Source of the DNA: Ephemerocybe angulata
Taxonomy: Eukaryota > Basidiomycota > Agaricomycetes > Agaricales > Psathyrellaceae
Length of the DNA stretch: 64,000 nucleotides
Assembly (NCBI GenBank): GCA_013368325.1
Contig: JAACJK010000112.1
Coordinates: 186,001 to 250,000 of the forward strand
Reading direction: 5' to 3'
The translations under genes were made by a program, and so were the position numbers. Below the pieces are notes generated by a model. The model was not told the DNA's origin, searched no databases, and saw only the letters and a list, made by a program, of their open reading frames with translations. Below are positions 20,101 through 32,197 of this stretch, one piece after another (position 1 is the first letter of the stretch; each line of letters opens with the position of its first letter).

Positions 20101-20855
20101 GACGGGGAAAGGGGAAAGCGGACTAGATACATAAGAGCCTCGCAAAGAGGAGCAAGCAGAGGATGGGCAGGAGCGGACGAGAATGTATTGCCTATCAGAG
20201 AATGGCATCACTGATTGAATTACATAATAAGTTTCCACGGACGAAAAAGGCAGTTACCTTCCTATTAAGGCAAGGGCTCTCCGGGCGTCATCAAAAAGTC
20301 GACAGCTAGACAAAACCTTCCCACTTTCAGTGTCCAGGAATTCACCGACAGGAACGTCGATCCACTGATTTAACGGAATCTTGGATTGGATTGGGCCGAT
20401 TTACTGTGGTGATTGATTGGTGGTGCACGCAGTGGAATCGTAGTATGGGGTGAGGGAAAGTACGGGCGAGTACTTGCTACTGTACGCACTGCGAGATGGT
20501 CGGAGAGAACAGTTGCGAAGGCGGTGCCACTGATGCAACTGACGCGTAATTAGGCGCGCGTTGATATGTGTCAGCCCCCGAAGACCCCTCTTGACCAGTA
20601 CCACCACCTAACCATCACTTGAACCTCTAAACTAGTGGCTGACATCGAAATTCTCTAGGTACTACTAGGTGAAGCCACCGAAGGCCGAACTGCGGGGTGA
20701 GGATGTGATTGCAATGTGCTGCTGTGACGGGGGAGCTCCTTTGGCATCCAGATTATGGCTAAGTATAAGTTGTCGGACAGCTTCTTCTATCTTGCCTGCC
20801 TTTCCTCCGCTGCGACTACCATCTATCCCCCCTCGTTAATCGCTGTCTCAACAAG
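20101..20855. other. Intergenic boundary between the gene block and the oxidoreductase array
   Basis: No gene was found. Near 20583 the sequence GACCCCTCTTGACCAGTACC recurs in altered form upstream of oxidoreductase copies 2 and 3 (near 22978 and 25552), so the upstream region was duplicated together with the genes. A TATAAG lies near 20765. Confidence 0.55.
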
Positions 20856-22739
20856 ATGGCCGCTCCTGCCCTACCAGTCCCGCTCCTTCAATCTGGTGCC
20901 GTGCAGGCGGTACTGGAGGGGTACTATCTACAAGACGCGTCCACCCCTGCAATCGCGTCTGGTGATCAAGCTACGTCGGAGATCGATGGGGAAACGAAGG
21001 CAGAACCGCCCATCCCTTTTCCTCTGCCCACGAAGCCGGTCCCTCTGCCTGTCGACAAACCAACTAAGAGTTTTTGGACCCACAGCCCGGGAGCCAATGA
21101 ATTCGCGAGGGAAGGTGCGGAGGGCGAGCCTGTGCGCGATGCGGATGTGGTTGTCATTGGGAGCGGGCTCACTGGGATCAGTGCTGCGTATCATTTGGCG
21201 AAGAAGCTCGGGGAGACATTGGGAGAGGGGGAAGGGAAGCGGGTTGTGGTGCTGGAGGCTAGGGACTTTTGTGAGTTGGGTTGAGATGTGTTCAGGATTG
21301 GACTGACTGTATGTTGGGGCGCAGGTTCTGGGGCTACAGGTGAGATTTTTTGAAGCGTGGATGGGAGGATTGTGGTGCTGATAGAGTATATAATAGGACG
21401 AAATGGAGGACACCTCTTCCCAAACCCGTTTTTTGGGTTCTTGAAAAGACAAGCACTTTATGGCACTGAGGCGGCCATCAAAACGATTGAGATTGAGCAA
21501 TACACGATGCGCGAGGTTTTCAGAATCCTCCATGATACCAACACGGCCGCGGAAGCCGACCTCGTGGAGGATGGGCGGATAACTCTACTCGTCACGCCTC
21601 AGGAAGAGGAGCTGGCAAGAGCAGACTATGAGGCTGCGAAGCAGGCGGGTGTGCCGGATATCGAGTTTGTGAAATGGATTGATAGGGAGACTATGGCCAA
21701 GGTGCGCACGGTTTCATTCAACTCTATGTCGACGAGGGAAAGGTGGCTGACGGTGCATGTGTTTAGATCAGAGGTACCGCGCACCTGGGTGTTTGGGCGC
21801 CTAGCGGGAACCTGTGGCCGCTGAAGCTCGTCGCCCAGCTTTATAAACTGGCGAAGGCTTCGAGTAGTGTTGAGGTGTCAGTGCACACCCATACCCCTGC
21901 GACCGCTGTACACTCGAATGATGGTGCAAGGCGGTACACGGTCGAGACGCCACGAGGACCCATCCAGTGCGATTATGTCGTTCATGCGACGAATGGATAC
22001 ACGAACTATCTCGTCGATCCTAAAACGACGAATGTCCGTGTCGTCCCCACGCGGGGACAAGTTATCGCTGTCCCAGCGGATGTGGGAACCGAGAAGATGG
22101 ACACGAATGCATGGACTGCAAATGAAAGATATGAGTACTGGTTCCCAAGACCTGTGAAGGAAGTGGGGGAGCGACCCCTCATTATTCTTGGGGGCGCCAG
22201 AGAGGTAGCAAAGCCCAATTTTGGATTTTACGAGACAGACGATGGGATCATTGACGACGAGGTGGGGAGTGTGTTGAGGAAGTTCCTACCCAGTCTCTTC
22301 CCGAAACTGTTTGACAATGACACCAAGCCGATATGGGAATGGGTGCGTCGATGTTTTTACTACTGTTCCAAATCGAACTCTGACCAGCATCGTAGACTGG
22401 AATTATGGGATTCACCGCGACTGGAAACCCCTACGTATGTGATCTTGCCTTGAAAGGAACTTGCGTTCTACTCAATCCAATGTAGGTTGGACGATTGCCG
22501 GCACCGGATAGTGCTCCGTCGCATCAGTACATAGCTGCTGGATACACTGGGCATGGAATGCCCCGCACGTATGCATGGTACGCTGCGCTTCTTATATGAG
22601 CTGATTGCCAGTGGGCGCTAATACTTGACCCTGTTACAGCGCGGAGGTGGTCGCGGGATGGATAGCAGCGGACATTGTTGGAACGGAGTGGACGGCGCCG
22701 TCGTGGTTCCCAAGGCACTATGAATGGAATCGTCAGTGA
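20856..22739 (+). CDS. FAD-dependent oxidoreductase (DAO family), tandem copy 1
   Basis: Seven exons (20856-21270, 21325-21339, 21397-21701, 21767-22342, 22396-22434, 22486-22577, 22640-22739) give 513 residues. The Rossmann FAD motif is VVIGSGLTGISAAYHL, with the glutamate-ended strand VVVLEARDFC. The SGATGRNGGHLFPNP motif is rebuilt only by splicing the 15-nt second exon. The C-terminal GYTGHGMPRTYACAEVVAG is the usual FAD-binding end of the DAO fold. Enzymes of this family oxidise amines or amino acids with release of peroxide; the substrate is not predictable. There is no signal peptide on this start, so a cytosolic or peroxisomal place is plausible. All exon boundaries are conserved in copies 2 and 3. 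Confidence 0.93.
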
Positions 22740-23426
22740 AGAAAGGGTTAGTAGTTGGTATACCTGCTGATATCAGGCTCGGTAAAAAAATATAAATGGA
22801 ATGCTGGGTACTATAGTGAAATCATGGACGACGTTCGTTGACCGAGACAGAACTGTAGATATTCCTCCGTAGTAGCCGGGTATTTGCAAGCTCTGGATGG
22901 GGGGTACCAGTAAGTAGCATTAATCGGAGGGCGCCACAAAAGCGGCGTCACTGCGAAGGCATCAGCTAGCACCGGAGACCCCTCTTGTCCGCCACCACCA
23001 TCATGGCATCCGACCACTGCTTGACCACCACCATTCGAACGTCTGAGCCTCTGGATCTGGTCAGCGTCTATATTCCTTTATGCAGCGTTTCTGGGTCCAC
23101 CAGACTGCGGTAGTGTCTATTTTCGCAATTCGTCGGCGGAATCGATGGGCGCTCAACGGCGCTCAACTTTCAAACATTCAACGCTCAACCCACAAGATGA
23201 TCTTCGAACTTAAACAAACCCAAGGCATGTGCTACGAGAGAGTGCCAAGTTTGATATATCTGCCCAGGTCTGCCCAGGTGCTCTGCCAAAATTGGGACTT
23301 GTGACAAACTTGTGATTCCAATGTGCTGGTGTGAAGGGGAAGGACCATATGATATGCAATGCTCTATCTTATCTACTCTGGCTCTCTCAACCGTGATGAT
23401 CTACACAGTTCCTTCACCCTGCCAAC
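22740..23426. other. Intergenic, duplicated upstream region of copy 2
   Basis: The stretch holds the CCCCTCTTGTCCGCCACCACC element near 22980, related to those upstream of copies 1 and 3. No separate gene was seen. Confidence 0.5.
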
Positions 23427-25261
23427 ATGCAGGCCCTACTTGAAGGGTATTATGCCCATGGCACGTCCACCCCTGGAATCCGGTCAGACGATCAAGCCAC
23501 CTTGACGGTTGGAGGGAAGACGAAGGGCATTCCTCAGCCTCCGCCCGCCAAGCCGGTCTCCCTACCTGTGGATAATCCGACTAAAAGCTTCTGGCTGCAC
23601 AGTCCTGGAGCGAACGAGTTTGCGAGGGAGGGTGCGGAGGGGGAGCTTGTGGGCGATGCGGATGTGGTCATCATTGGGAGTGGGATAACGGGGATTAGTG
23701 CTGCTTATCATTTGGCGAGGAAGCTTGGGGAGACAATGAAGGAGGGAGAAGGGAAGCGGGTTGAGGTTCTGGAGGCTAGGGATTTTTGTGAGTCTATCTG
23801 GGAGTGGGATGTTGGGTTAAAATCTGATTCGGTATTGCTATTGGGGCGTAGGTTCAGGCGCTACAGGTGAGATTGCTGGGGGCGAATGAGAGTGACCATG
23901 CTGAATGGATGTATAGGACGGAATGGAGGCCACCTCCTCCCTAACCCATTCTTTGGGCTTTTGAAACGACAGTCGCTTTATGGCAGTGAAGAGGCTATCA
24001 AGACCATCGAGATCGAGCTGTACACGATGCGTGAGGTTTTAAAGCTACTCCATGACACCAATACAGCTGCAGAGGTAGACCTCGTGGAGGACGGGCGTAT
24101 AGCATTATTTGTGACACCGCAGGAAGAAGAGATTGCAAGGTCAGACTATGAGGCCGCGAAGAAGGCAGGTGTGTCAGATCTTGAGCTCGTGAAGTGGATT
24201 GACAGGGAGACTATGTCCGAGGTGTGTACGGTTCCGTTCGGTCGTCTGTGGAGACAATATGGCTGATTGTGGATTTCTTGTAGACCAGGGGTACCGCGCA
24301 TCCGGGTGTTTGGACGCCCAGTGGGAACCTGTGGCCGCTGAAGCTCGTTTCCCAACTATATAAACAGGCAAAGAAGGCTTCAAGCAGCGTTGAGGTTTCG
24401 GTGCACACCCACACCCCTGCAACCGCTGTTCACTCGAATGAAGGTGCAAGGCGGTATACTGTCGAGACGCCGCGAGGACCCATCGGATGCGATTATGTTG
24501 TTCATGCGACGAATGGATATGCGAATCATCTTCTGGATCCTGAGAAGACAAAAGTCCGTGTCGTGCCCACTCGAGGGCAGGTTATTGCTGTCCCGGCCCT
24601 TTCTGGGACTGAGGAAATAGGTACGAATGCGTGGACTGCAAGAGGTGAGAATGAACGGTACGAATACTGGTTCCCAAGGCCTGTGAAAGAAGTAGGGGAG
24701 CGGCCTGTTGTTATTCTCGGGGGTGCTAGGGCGGTTGCGAAGCCTAATTATGAACTTCATGAAACCAACGACGGGGCTATCAATAGCGAGGTGGGGAGTG
24801 CGCTGAGGAACTTCTTACCCAGTGTTTTCCCGACATTCTTTGGTAACGATACGAAGCCTATATGGGAATGGGTGCGTCACGTCTTTGATGTTCCGGTTGG
24901 ATGAGGAGTTCTGATTTGTGGTAGACCGGAATAATGGGTTACACTGCGACAGAGACACCCTACGTATGTCTTGAAGCTTCTTTTCAATGAGGTGGCTGTT
25001 CGACTCAGTTCTTGGTAGGTTGGAAGACTGCCGTCGCAGGATGGGACGCCGTCGAACCAGTACATATCTGCTGGATACACTGGCCACGGGATGCCCCTGG
25101 CCTATGCATGGTTGGTTCATTTTGTTTGGATACGATAATGATTGGGCGTTAACAGCCATTCCAGTGCGGAGGTGGTTGCGGGGATGATAGCATCGGACAT
25201 CGTTGGGGTAGAGTGGACGGCGCCTTCATGGTTCCCGAAGCACTATGATTGTAACCGTTAG
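23427..25261 (+). CDS. FAD-dependent oxidoreductase (DAO family), tandem copy 2
   Basis: Exons 23427-23787, 23852-23866, 23917-24221, 24284-24871, 24925-24963, 25019-25110 and 25165-25261 give 498 residues. Exons 2, 3, 5 and 6 have exactly the lengths found in copies 1 and 3 (15, 305, 39 and 92 nt). The FAD motif is VIIGSGITGISAAYHL and the second motif SGATGRNGGHLLPNP. The start was set at 23427 because no in-frame upstream ATG restores the first 18 residues seen in copy 1, so this copy has a shorter N-terminus. The C-terminal region changes PRTYA to PLAYA. Introns are 50-65 bp. Confidence 0.92.
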
Positions 25262-25928
25262 TGAAGAAAGTCTTCGGGGGAGGAGAAATAGGGAGTAAGT
25301 ATGTCTGGTGATAGTATCAGGCTCTGTATAGTTTATCTGGATGGAATGTTACACGGATCAGAAATATTGTCCAGTTGAAAGACCGATATTCCTGTGTCCA
25401 GACTCAGGTCTCATGAGGCAAGGAAACATAGCCCTCGAGTCCTGGTGGTCGGGACGAGCAACGAAAGCCATCAGACGAAGCCATCGGCGCCTATGCATTC
25501 GTCGGAAGCCATTAGGCGCGCGCTACATATGATGAGATCATCACCAGCAACGCCTCTTGACCGGAACCACCACCATCTACGCATCCAACGCCCTAAGACC
25601 TGGATCCATCCTCTACAGATACCCCAGCCACCGAAGCCTGGACTAGGGCTCTCGTTTCTCTTCTACTTACGCAATCCGTAGGTGGCACTCAATGAGCGCT
25701 CAAATTGTTCCACTAATAGCAGAGTCGAGGCATTCACTAACCCGAGCTGCGGGAGACTGCAATTCTCCCCTCGCCTTTCGCTGCTCAGTGCTGTGATTGA
25801 GATCTAGTCTATTCGTTCGCCCCTATCCGGTGTGCTACTGTGAAGAGGCGACTTCGATGACTCGTCGGGTGCTTTCCCCACTATCTATCTCCTGTGCTGC
25901 CATCTGCAGTATCCTCGTCGTTTCGCAG
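25262..25928. other. Intergenic, duplicated upstream region of copy 3
   Basis: CGCCTCTTGACCGGAACCACC near 25552 corresponds to the elements upstream of the other copies. An in-frame upstream ATG at 25857 would add a hydrophobic leader to copy 3. Confidence 0.45.
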
Positions 25929-27802
25929 ATGTCTACCCCTGCGTTCCCAGCTCCAGTGTTGCAGTACGACCGCATCCAGGCTGTCTTGGAGGGGTTCTAT
26001 GTCCAGGACACATCCCCTCCGACCACCATCGCGGCTGGTGACCAAGCTCCTTTCGTATCAGATGGAGTGACGAAGGGCGACGCGCTTATCCCGATCCCTT
26101 TGCCTACGAAGCCGGTCTCTTTGCCTGTGGACGCGCCGACGAAGGGCTTTTGGACGCATAGTCCGGGAGCGAATGAGTTGGCGAGGGAAGGTGCGGAGGG
26201 GGAGGTTGTGCGTGATGCGGATGTGGTTGTTGTAGGGAGTGGGCTTACGGGGGTTAGTGCTGCGTATCATTTGGCGAGGAAGATTGGGAAGGGGTTGGAA
26301 GGGGAGAGGAGGAGGGTTGTGGTGCTTGAAGCTAGGGATTTTTGTGAGTGGATTGGGTTTGTGTAGAGACGCGACTGATGGGTTTTGGGCTTAGGTTCTG
26401 GAGCCACAGGTAAGATTGGAATTTGGACCAAGTATGACAGGGGAATGATGCTGAAGAAACTGTACAGGACGGAATGGAGGACACCTCTTTCCTAACCCCT
26501 TCTATGATTTCTCTAGGAGGCAGGCGCTTTACGGTACCGAAGAAGCTGTTAAGAGCTTCGAGATCGAGCAGTACACGTACCGCGAGTTCGTCAAGATCCT
26601 CCATGATACCAACACGTCCGCGGAGGTCGACCTCGTGGAGGGCGGGCATATCACTCTGTTCGTGACGCCGCAGGAAGAGAAGCTTGTTCGAGCGGACTAT
26701 GAGGCTGCGAAGAAGGCGGGGGTGCCGGAGATTGAGCGCGTTAGGTTCATAGATAGGGAGACGATGGCCAAGGTACGTGCAGACCTGATTTACGTGGGGG
26801 TGGAGGTCGAAGGATGCGAGCTGAATGTTTGCGGGTAGACGAGGGGCACTGCCCATTCGGGTGTTTGGACGCCGAGTGCGAACCTCTGGCCTTTAAAACT
26901 CGCTGCTCAGATTTATAAATTGGCGAAGAAGGCGTCGAGCAGCGTTGAGATCACGCTGCACACGCATACCCCTGCAACCGCTGTCCGTCTGTCTGAAGGT
27001 AACAGGAGGTATACGGTTGAGACGCCGCGAGGCCCCATCGAGTGCGACTACGTTGTACACGCGGCAAACGCGTACACGAACTACCTTGTCGATCCTCAGG
27101 AGACGAAGGTCCGGGTCGTGCCCACGAGAGGGCAGGTGATTGCTGTCCCTGCGAAGGCGGGGGCGGAGGAGGTGGGCACGAATGGGTGGGGTGCGAATGA
27201 GGGGTTTGAGTATTGGTTTCCGAGGCCTGTGAAGAAAGAGGGGGAGAAGCCTGTTATCTTCCTTGGGGGCGGGAGGGAGGTTGCAAAGCCTAACTATGAG
27301 TATTATGAGACGGATGATGGGAAGGTTAATGGTGATGTTGGTGCTAGTTTGAGAAGGTTCCTTCCGAGTGTGTTTCCGGGGCTGTTTGACGAGGATACGG
27401 AGCCTACATGGGAATGGGTGTGTTTAGTTTATTGTTTTCTTGGGGTACTAGTGTCTGATCAGTGGCAGACTGGAATCATGGGATACACCGCGACTGGAGA
27501 TCCATACGTATGTGTCTTTTTATTCAAAGGATCGTTGGCTCATGTGTTACTTCGCAGGTTGGACGACTACCATCGAAGGATGGAGCACCGTCGTACCAGT
27601 ATATCGCTGCTGGATACACCGGTCATGGGATGCCCCGGACGTATGCATGGTTCGCTGTTTGCCTTGCATGCGACGATGGGGGCGATGCTAACAACCCCAT
27701 TTCAGTGCGGAGGTAATCGCGGGGATGATATCATCGGACATGGCTGGATCAGAGTGGACGGCGCCTTCATGGTTCCCTCGACATTATGAGTGGAATCGTT
27801 AA
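25929..27802 (+). CDS. FAD-dependent oxidoreductase (DAO family), tandem copy 3
   Basis: Exons 25929-26343, 26395-26409, 26468-26772, 26839-27417, 27469-27507, 27558-27649 and 27706-27802 give 513 residues, the same length as copy 1 and with the same first-exon length (415 nt). Motifs are VVVGSGLTGVSAAYHL, SGATGRNGGHLFPNP and GYTGHGMPRTYACAEVIAG. The start aligns with copy 1. An in-frame ATG at 25857 would add 24 residues with a hydrophobic stretch (LSISCAAICSILVV), so a secreted or membrane form cannot be excluded. No frameshift or stop was seen. All three copies appear functional. Confidence 0.93.
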
Positions 27803-27981
27803 TGAAGCGATATCTATTGGGAATAAATAAATGGGTAATATATCTGGTGGTATCGTCGTCGCAATAGTCCTCGCTACTGGAAAGGAAAACACCGTACAAA
27901 ACGCACACGTCATATACATGAGGAGAGAGTCCGAACCGAAAGCTGTGAGCGACAGGGCACCGTCGTCGAATATCGTCGGTT

Positions 27982-28704
27982 TTATAGGATGAGACACCGC
28001 TTCTGCTTTACTATCTTCCCCCACCGCCCCCGCATGCTTTCTCGGAGCGCGAGCTGGAAGACGTCTTGCACGCCGGCACCGGTCTTGGCTGAGCACTCGA
28101 TGTACTTTGCCCCTATCTCCCGTGCCACTGCAGCGCCTTGCTCGGGTGTTATGGGTGCCTGCCCCTGCGCCCCGAGCATCCTCCGTGTCTGCTCGTCGAG
28201 TCGGAGATCCGTCTTGGTGCCGACCAGGATGAGAGGGGTGTTTTCGCAGAAATGGGCGACCTCGGGGAACCACTGGAATGGGAAGTCAGTTAGCCTCGGG
28301 GGCGGAGGGGGAACAAGAGCGATGGCACCTTGTCTTGGACATTGGCCAGGCTTGTTGGAAAGTCGATAGAGAAGACGATGAGGATAACGTCGGATTCGGG
28401 GTAGCTGAGTGGTCTGAGGCGGTCGTACTCTTCCTGGCCCGCTGTATCCCACAGTGCCAACTCCACGAGCCTGCCCTCGAACTGGACTTGGGTTACATAG
28501 TTCTCGAATACTGTTGGGATATAAGACTGGACGCCTCGATCATCAAAAGTTTGGTTGGGGAGAAGGGGCACGAAAGCAGGGCTTGCTCACCTCTGGAAAG
28601 CGGTTCTCTGCATAGACGATCAGTAGACAGGTCTTGCCGCAGCCGCCATCTCCAACCACAACGAGCTTGCGTTTGAGATCGGGTCGTCGAGCGCCAGCGT
28701 CCAT
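27982..28704 (-). CDS. Rho-family small GTPase, Rho4-like
   Basis: Minus-strand exons 28704-28591, 28526-28329 and 28272-27982 encode 200 residues; the introns are 64 and 56 bp. All G-box motifs are present: G1 GDGGCGKT, switch [12 protein letters not shown]3 [19 protein letters not shown]4 as TKTD, and G5 ECSAKTG. The chain ends CLIL, a CAAX box whose last Leu favours geranylgeranylation and membrane attachment, preceded by basic residues (KIVKQKR). The Rho insert is seen as [15 protein letters not shown]. The [11 protein letters not shown] and WFPEVAHFC segments look closest to fungal Rho4, which acts in septation and wall integrity, but Rho1 or Rho2 cannot be fully excluded. Confidence 0.93.
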
Positions 28705-28788
28705 CCGTGCGGCGAGGGGGTGGTAGAGAGGAAAGGTGCGAACAGCCCCTAGCCCGCCCTGCCACACGCTGAGAATCACGTGGCCGTT
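28705..28788. promoter_or_regulatory. 84-bp divergent promoter, Rho gene and GPI1
   Basis: Only 84 bp separate the minus-strand ATG of the Rho gene (28704) from the plus-strand ATG of GPI1 (28789). No TATA box is visible. Both 5' leaders must be very short or overlap, so the two genes probably share control elements. Confidence 0.6.
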
Positions 28789-30727
28789 ATGCTCCCAACC
28801 ACCATCTTCTGGCCGCTGCAGGAGGACGTCCGCGCCCCCGGTGTCTGCTACGGCTGGGCCTCGCCGACAAAAGTCTGTGTCGCGGGGCGCTTTGCGGAGG
28901 ATGTCGACCTCGAGACCGCACGGACCCGGATACGCGCCCTCCGCCTCGATCAGCACATACAGCCCGCTGTCCTCGACCTCCCGGACCTCGACACCTGCAT
29001 CATCGTCCAGTATCAGCGATATCCTTCAAAGTCGCTCCGCTTCTACGACATCGACAACGACTCCCTGGCGTACTCTGCGGGACTGGACCGCTCCCTCATC
29101 TCCCAGCTCAACCTCGCACATCAGATACATTCGCTCGTCAACGGGGAGACCGTGAAGCTCCACAAACCAACAGCAGCCGTGCTCCTTCGTCTGGCGGCAA
29201 CCGTTCTCAGGCCGGCCCTGACCCTCGTGTATTCTCTCCGCCTGTCCTTCCTCACGCAGCTGCTTCCACGCTCGGCGGTTGGGAAGCAGCTTCAGACACG
29301 CGCAAACCAGGTCGGGTCGCTGTTGCGCGGAATCGACGGTCTCTCGACGACGAGCCTCACGACTGGGATCCCGGAGTACGCTCAGAAGTATACCGCGTAC
29401 GTCATAGCCTCTTTCTCCGAGCGTTTCTCATCCCGTCATAGATTCTTCAATGAACTGTGGCTAATCCTGAATGACATTACGCTCGGCGTCGCGTTTGGGA
29501 CGTTCTTGCGTGACAATGCCCAGTACCTCGCGTCGGTCCTCACTCCGGCATTCAAGGCGAGTACGTCGCCAAGTACTCCTGCTTCAATTACCGATCCTCA
29601 TGCTGGCTCCCGATAGACGCATCTTCTCGATGATCTCGAGGCGGCGCTTACATGGTTGGATTCTTGGCCCGCCGGACTCAAGCTGAACACCGAGCTCAGC
29701 CGATTCTACTCCCGCGCGTTCATATCTCTCGTGCACTACTGGGGAGGTGCGTATATTCTCGTAGAACCTCGCATCGTTCCTTACGCTACTCTAGGATTCC
29801 TTACGCGACACGTCTTCGACCACACGGCGCTCTTGATCACTTTCTGCGGCTACGCTAGTATCATTGGCGGACTGAGTCTCCTCATCGCCCTTTTCATCGA
29901 CATTCTGGCCTTCATCGTCACGCCGCACATCACACTTTGCTACCGCGTCGCTTGCGGAGTGTATTCGTTGGAGAAGGCGGCGCTTGGAGGCTTGTGGGCG
30001 TTATTCCGAGGTGCGTCGCGTGCCCTCCGGGTTGAGCGGCGCTCATTTACGCTCGAACAGGGAAACGGTATAATGCTCTTCGGAATCGGATGGATACCTG
30101 GGACTATGATATTGACCAGCTTCTGTTCGGGACCATGCTATTCACGCTTCTGACCTTCCTCAGTCCGACAACGATGGTGTACTACTTTCTGTTTGCTCTG
30201 GTACGGCGTGTCAAGTGTGGCTACGCAAATGAACATGGTTGCTGATGCTGGATCATCATTAGGCACGCTTGGTTTCTCTGCTTATTCACGCGTCTTTGGA
30301 AGTCTGCTTGGCTTTCATGAACCACTTTCCGTTGTTCATGTTGATGCTGAAAGTCAAGGATCCAAGTCGGATTCCCGGTATGCCAGTTTCCTTAGGGAGA
30401 GGGTGGTTCTCATACTGATGCAACTTGATTTGTAGATAATATTTGTCTGCTTCCTTCCCCTGATGCAGCTGGGAATGTGTTGTTGCTGATGGTATGTGGA
30501 TTACCCATGTTTTATGCTGCTGACTGGTGCACATCTGCTTTGTAGAGTCAACCTAAAGGTGTATCATATATTTTTGGACAGTATAGTGAGTTGCTCTTTA
30601 GTTTATAATGACTGTATCTTGCTTATGGTGATTAGCCCGACTGTGGCATAAGCTAATGCAGTATTATAATCCATTGAGATTGGGTTTGGCTATTTTTCAG
30701 GGCCTGTACTTAGCTCCAATTCAATAA
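28789..30727 (+). CDS. GPI1: GPI1/PIG-Q subunit of the GPI-GlcNAc transferase
   Basis: Seven exons (28789-29556, 29617-30010, 30061-30200, 30263-30377, 30436-30491, 30546-30585, 30636-30727) encode 534 residues. The product belongs to the ER-membrane complex that moves GlcNAc from UDP-GlcNAc to phosphatidylinositol, the first step of GPI-anchor synthesis. Family hallmarks are [27 protein letters not shown] (rebuilt across intron 2), [38 protein letters not shown] and a C-terminal [14 protein letters not shown]. Several hydrophobic segments (for example [19 protein letters not shown]) fit an ER membrane protein. Intron 1 appears to be GC-AG (AAG|GCGAGT...GATAG): the only nearby GT donor breaks the frame. 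The gene diverges from the Rho gene. Confidence 0.93.
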
Positions 30728-32197
30728 TTTTAGCCCAGTTTTTACACTTTAGCTTGAGCCTGCTTTTTGTTGAGTTATGGCCATTAAGAGAGGAGTGCCT
30801 GCAATTATTAATGCTGGCTCCCCTCAACAACCAGCTTGGACTTAATCCCACACCCTGCATAGTCAGTGAGACCCTTCTCCCCGGAGTCAACAAACCTACA
30901 TACCGTATCCTCTTGGAGTAAAGGGAAGATGGGGTGCCTATCATAGGTTGGACTGGGAATGTCACCACAGGGTTCCTAATGCAGATAACTGAGCTTATTC
31001 TGTGTGAAGAGTGTCATGGATCATTGGTATAGAGGCCACAATTCCTTGCTCATAGATAAAGGGGCAGCAGAAAAGGTGTCCTTCTATCAAGGCTATCTCG
31101 TCTGGTGAAAGGGCAGCCTTAGATAGCTTGGAAATGTGTAGGCAAGGTAGAAGATTTGGGTGGCATAACAAGGCTCACAACCAAGCACAGTGCAGAACAG
31201 GACATATACCATAGCATGTACATTGTACCTCCATGTAATCCACTATGCAACCTATTTCCAAGTATAATCCCTGGACACACCTGACTGTCAGTGGATTTTC
31301 CAGGTGTACTACCTGACACCCGGAATTTCCAGGGGTCGAAAATCTAGGGATATCCAAGGGTGGCATTTGTGGAACTTTCCATCTAGGTGTGTCCAGGGGC
31401 ATGCCCCTGGGTGACTCCTGGAATTTCTGGGCATGTCCAAGGGCCCAATTCATAGGCTGGAAATCCAGGAATTCTCCATGACTGTGACAAGGATTTGTAT
31501 ATCTATATTATCTCAAATTCCCAATACTGTATCGTAATTACCATCCGAGGCTCTAAGTGGTACACACATTGAAGACCAATTGAAGACCCGGAAGCTATCA
31601 GTGATGTCAACAGCCTCCAAAGCACTGCGCGGCGTGGAATAGACGTTACAAGTCTACCAAGTTTGATCGCACAGGGGAATTCAATTAAACAACCATAAAT
31701 ACCGACTGCTGTGAGTTCCCTGCTCGATCGCAACCTTCCTTTCCCATACTACCTTCTGCAGATATCCTCTTCATGCTAATTTCTCACTTGGCGGGTATAG
31801 GTGAGTTGTTGTTTTGTGCTCTCCGATACCTACAGTTTGTTGATCATTGACCATTTTTGCTGTCTCATCACTTATAGGACGGGCAGCAGCACATTGTCAA
31901 AAGACCAGCCTCAGCCAGGGCGTTGGCACATCGGACATCGGGATCTGGCCTTAGGCGAGTGCTTCAAATTAGTGTATGATGCAGCAACTGCTCCAAGGAA
32001 TGGGTGTTGGATGTTTGGACGGGTGACCTACATACAAAGTGGAGTGCGAGACTTGGGCATATCATTTTTATAAGGAAACTTGACCAAGATTCTCTTAGGC
32101 TTGCCTCAAGCAAGCGGCAATTACTTACTTTCAGACTCATCGCTCACCTCATTTAGACTCAGAGCTTCCACTGTATTTTTTTGGCAGTTTAAGCTGT
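30728..32197. other. Repeat-rich intergenic region, no gene
   Basis: Only short frames occur. Near 31260-31450 there are recurring CCAGG-type segments, including a palindromic CCAGGGGCATGCCCCTGG. GPI1 is the last host-type gene before the repeat compartment. Confidence 0.5.

Noticed and set aside
20755..21306. Plus-strand frame overlapping oxidoreductase exon 1
   Set aside because: It is in another frame of a well-supported coding exon, with no domain.
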